Source of the DNA: Anaerolineales bacterium UBA6663
Lineage (GTDB): Bacteria; Chloroflexota; Anaerolineae; Anaerolineales; UBA6663
Reading direction: 5' to 3'
Assembly (NCBI GenBank): GCA_002455335.1
Contig: DKKP01000101.1
Location: forward strand, 1-7,560
DNA: 7,560 bases
Shown here: positions 6,185 through 7,560 of the stretch, piece by piece
Position numbering within the stretch: the stretch's first letter is position 1
Layout: every line of letters begins with the position of its first letter
Notes under the pieces: generated by a model
What the model saw: only the letters and a program-made list of their open reading frames with translations
What the model was told of the DNA's origin: nothing
Database searches by the model: none
Translations under genes and position numbers: made by a program

Positions 6185-6207
6185 GAGATGAGCATCGATC
6201 GAAGCCC

Positions 6208-6231
6208 AACTATGTCAGTTATGACATAGTT
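6208..6231. promoter_or_regulatory. Operator-like palindrome upstream of the importer operon
   Basis: AACTATGTCA (6208-6217) and TGACATAGTT (6222-6231) form a perfect 10-bp inverted repeat with a 4-bp centre (GTTA); with a one-base bulge, CCC/GGG flanks extend it. It is AT-rich in a GC-rich context and ends 36 nt before the ATG at 6171. It is probably a regulator binding site at or just past the importer promoter, though an mRNA leader hairpin is possible. No convincing -35/-10 pair could be placed around it. Confidence 0.6.
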
Positions 6232-6329
6232 TGGGGCGTACGCTTTCATTCCGACCTGCTGGCGCGTTGAAACACACGGTGGCCTCGGTCGCCCCGAATT
6301 GATGAAGATCGGCTATGGATCGGTCTGGA
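6232..6329. other. Rest of the gap between anti-sigma and importer genes
   Basis: This stretch lies between the anti-sigma stop (6332-6330) and the palindrome. I see no gene, no T-run terminator and no clear housekeeping promoter. GGAAT on the minus strand (6252-6248) loosely resembles an ECF -35, but the spacing to any -10-like element is not convincing. Confidence 0.5.
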
Positions 6330-6896
6330 TCAGTCGGGCAGCAGCGCGCCCGTTTGGAAAGTCTGGGTCCGAGAGCGGACCGTCTCTGCGTTGCGCACCG
6401 GGGCCGCGGCCCCGTCGTCGAACTCGCTCTCCGGGATGCGCATCGGCACGGCGCTGCCCTGGCCCAGCGGCTGGGCTACATCGGTATCGACGACCTCAGC
6501 GGCCTCGACGGCGGCCGGGGCCTGTGTGGCGGGCGCCGATCGGGCCACCCAACCGGCGCTGTTCAGGGCCAACACAGCCGCAAGGGCCAGCCCGCCAAAT
6601 TGGGCCGTAGCCTGGGCCAGCGAGAACAGCATCCGCCGCGGTTGGTCGCGCCTGAGCCGTTGCGTGACGCTGTGGGCCAGGTCGGGCGCGTTGTGCGGCG
6701 GATGCCCATGGAAGTGCCCGGCTCGCTGCAGCAGTGATTGAACCTGAGCCAACTCGGCCCGGTAACCGCGGCAATCCGCGCACGCGACCAGGTGTTGATG
6801 CAGCCGCGTTACCTCGTCGCTTCGGAGTGAGCGATCCAACTCGGCCTGGATCAGGTGCCGTGCGTCATCGCACCCTTGCACATCAATCGCGTTCAT
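6330..6896 (-). CDS. Zinc-finger anti-sigma factor, single-pass membrane protein
   Basis: The 188-residue protein has an N-terminal zinc-binding anti-sigma (ZAS) domain: Cys9, then the hallmark H-x3-C-x2-C at His35, Cys39 and Cys42 within LHQHLVACADC (32-42). The predicted cytoplasmic domain is followed by a hydrophobic segment (about 96-116, FGGLALAAVLALNSAGWVA), then an Ala/Pro-rich tail of about 70 residues that would face outward. Such proteins hold their ECF sigma factor inactive at the membrane until a signal triggers release or proteolysis. The ATG at 6896 overlaps the end of the sigma gene by 14 nt, with TGAGGG upstream, suggesting translational coupling and balanced synthesis of the pair. 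The outer domain matches no sensor I recognise. Longer in-frame extensions only read the sigma gene out of frame. Confidence 0.87.
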   Translation of the reverse strand: MNAIDVQGCDDARHLIQAELDRSLRSDEVTRLHQHLVACADCRGYRAELAQVQSLLQRAGHFHGHPPHNAPDLAHSVTQRLRRDQPRRMLFSLAQATAQFGGLALAAVLALNSAGWVARSAPATQAPAAVEAAEVVDTDVAQPLGQGSAVPMRIPESEFDDGAAAPVRNAETVRSRTQTFQTGALLPD

Positions 6897-7470
6897 GCGG
6901 GCCCTCAGGGTGCTGCACCGCCGGCCCCAGCCGTTGGCGCAGGCGCTCACGCGCGGTGAACAATCGCGAATGGACTGTGCCCTCATTGACACCGAGCACC
7001 TGAGCGATCTCGGCGACGGGCAGGTCATGGTAGTAACGCAGGATGACCACAAGCCGGTGCTTCTCGTCCAGCCCACGGACGGCCCTGGCCACACGATCCT
7101 GGGCCTCGCGCGCCAGCGCGGCCTCCTCGGGTCGAGCCTGGGCTTCGCCGCCCAGATGGAGCCAGCCCTGGAGCAGATCCATGAGGCGCTGGCCACTCCG
7201 CCGTTTCTGCAGGTGCCGCCGGCAGACGTTCAGGGCGATCGCGTACACCCACGTCCGCACGGTCGCCTGCCCCCGGTAGGAATCCCAGCGCTGGATCGCA
7301 GCGACAAGGGCCTCCTGGGCGGCGTCTTCGGCCTCATCCGGGTCTTCCAGGATCGACAGCGCCAGCCGGTACACCCCGCCCTGGTAGGCGCGCACAAACG
7401 CTTCGACGACCACGGGCGTGGCCGCCTCCAAAAGCGGTTCGGCGTGGACCAGCTCAAGGGTGTCTCTCAC
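6883..7470 (-). CDS. ECF-family RNA polymerase sigma factor
   Basis: The 195-residue protein has the two-domain ECF layout. Region 2 spans about residues 22-92 and includes VYRLALSILEDPDEAEDAAQ (33-52), the core-binding DAAQEALVAA and promoter-melting TVRTWVYAIALNVCRRHLQK (70-89). After an Ala/Glu-rich linker, region 4 (about 128-181) includes LDEKHRLVVILRYYHDLPVA and the helix-turn-helix IAQVLGVNEGTVHSRLFTAR (155-174). It redirects RNA polymerase to a specific regulon and is held by the overlapping downstream anti-sigma gene. The start is a GTG at 7470. No Shine-Dalgarno precedes it, and the only upstream in-frame ATG (7482) is followed at once by TAG. A later in-frame GTG at residue 20 is a possible alternative. 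The gene probably autoregulates, as most ECF/anti-sigma pairs do, but its promoter is only tentatively located. Confidence 0.9.
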   Translation of the reverse strand: MRDTLELVHAEPLLEAATPVVVEAFVRAYQGGVYRLALSILEDPDEAEDAAQEALVAAIQRWDSYRGQATVRTWVYAIALNVCRRHLQKRRSGQRLMDLLQGWLHLGGEAQARPEEAALAREAQDRVARAVRGLDEKHRLVVILRYYHDLPVAEIAQVLGVNEGTVHSRLFTARERLRQRLGPAVQHPEGPHERD

Positions 7471-7482
7471 CGTGCTCTACAT

Positions 7483-7516
7483 ATTAGACCCACTTCGGGT
7501 CAAAAATCTTCACCCG
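7483..7516 (-). promoter_or_regulatory. Putative control region of the sigma/anti-sigma operon
   Basis: The minus strand holds TCTAAT at 7488-7483, one mismatch from TATAAT. It would start transcription about 6 nt before the GTG, so the mRNA would have almost no leader. No good -35 is seen. Overlapping it, GACCC (7487-7491) and GGGTC (7497-7501) form a 5-bp inverted repeat, and CGGGT (7496-7500) pairs again with ACCCG (7512-7516). The shared GGGT block lies between two ACCC blocks, so two alternative foldings or adjacent protein sites are possible. Confidence 0.4.
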
Positions 7517-7532
7517 ATTTCTGCCGCTTTCG

Positions 7533-7557
7533 CCCCTCGCCCCTCGCTCCCCGCCCC
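7533..7557 (-). repeat. Four-run G-quadruplex motif / heptamer-like repeat at right edge
   Basis: On the minus strand four GGGG runs (plus-strand CCCC at 7533-7536, 7540-7543, 7549-7552 and 7554-7557) are separated by loops of 3, 5 and 1 nt. This satisfies the usual quadruplex pattern. The units approximate a GCCCCTC heptamer repeated with slippage. The array lies about 63 nt upstream of the sigma gene and may continue beyond the window. Confidence 0.6.
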
Positions 7558-7560
7558 TCC

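Noticed and set aside
4321..6186. 621-codon open frame on the plus strand
   Set aside because: It is antisense to the solute-binding protein, rich in Arg, Asp, His and Val without membrane or domain pattern, and has no ribosome site. Long antisense frames are expected in GC-rich genes.
6172..6249. 26-residue N-terminal extension of the binding protein from an ATG at 6249
   Set aside because: It would place polar residues ahead of a clear lipoprotein signal peptide, run through the palindrome, and ignore the strong AGGAGGAG before 6171.
1..7560. CRISPR array, tRNA, rRNA, transposase or phage genes
   Set aside because: No regularly spaced repeats, cloverleaf-like segments, rRNA-like stretches or mobile-element protein motifs were seen on either strand.

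Overview
The window looks like a piece of a GC-rich chromosome, most likely from the Chloroflexota (Anaerolineae/Caldilineae-like). This rests on overall composition and on the lipoprotein linker behind the solute-binding protein's lipobox: a Val/Thr/Gln-rich stretch ending in VTPTPVP is very common in exported lipoproteins of that phylum. No rRNA or other strong taxonomic marker is present, so the assignment is an inference. There is no sign of a phage, transposon, CRISPR array, tRNA or rRNA.

Layout from left to right. (1) Minus strand, 1-891: a DinB-superfamily metal-site protein followed after a few bases by the N-terminal part of a YgfZ/GcvT-like folate-binding protein, which runs off the left edge. 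A perfect TATAAT lies so close to the DinB ATG that its mRNA may be leaderless. (2) 892-1127: a 236-nt divergent regulatory region with two nearly identical palindromes, ACTTAC-N3-GTAAGT, sitting on a candidate promoter for the next gene. (3) Plus strand, 1128-1967: a membrane-anchored dihaem cytochrome c. (4) Minus strand, 6171-1991: an operon for an oligopeptide-type (Opp/Dpp) ABC importer in the order lipoprotein solute-binding protein, OppB-like permease, OppC-like permease. No ATPase genes follow, because the operon runs directly into the convergent cytochrome gene. Each of its two intercistronic gaps holds a long GC-rich inverted repeat, and another palindrome precedes the first gene. 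(5) Minus strand, 7470-6330: an ECF sigma factor whose end overlaps the start of a membrane zinc-finger anti-sigma factor by 14 nt. The region upstream of the sigma gene has overlapping ACCC/GGGT inverted repeats and, at the right edge, a heptamer-like G-run array with quadruplex potential on the gene's sense strand.

How the genes may work together. The importer genes form one unit: the lipoprotein captures substrate outside the cell and the two permeases form the channel, powered by ATPases encoded elsewhere. The sigma/anti-sigma pair is a classic envelope-stress or signal-sensing switch. It lies upstream of the importer on the same strand, so it could control it, but nothing in the sequence proves this. 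The cytochrome appears to be a separately regulated, probably repressible, electron-transfer gene.

I see no clearly new multi-gene system. The most unusual content is non-coding: the two intercistronic hairpins, the twin operator, the palindrome before the binding-protein gene and the structured region upstream of the sigma gene.
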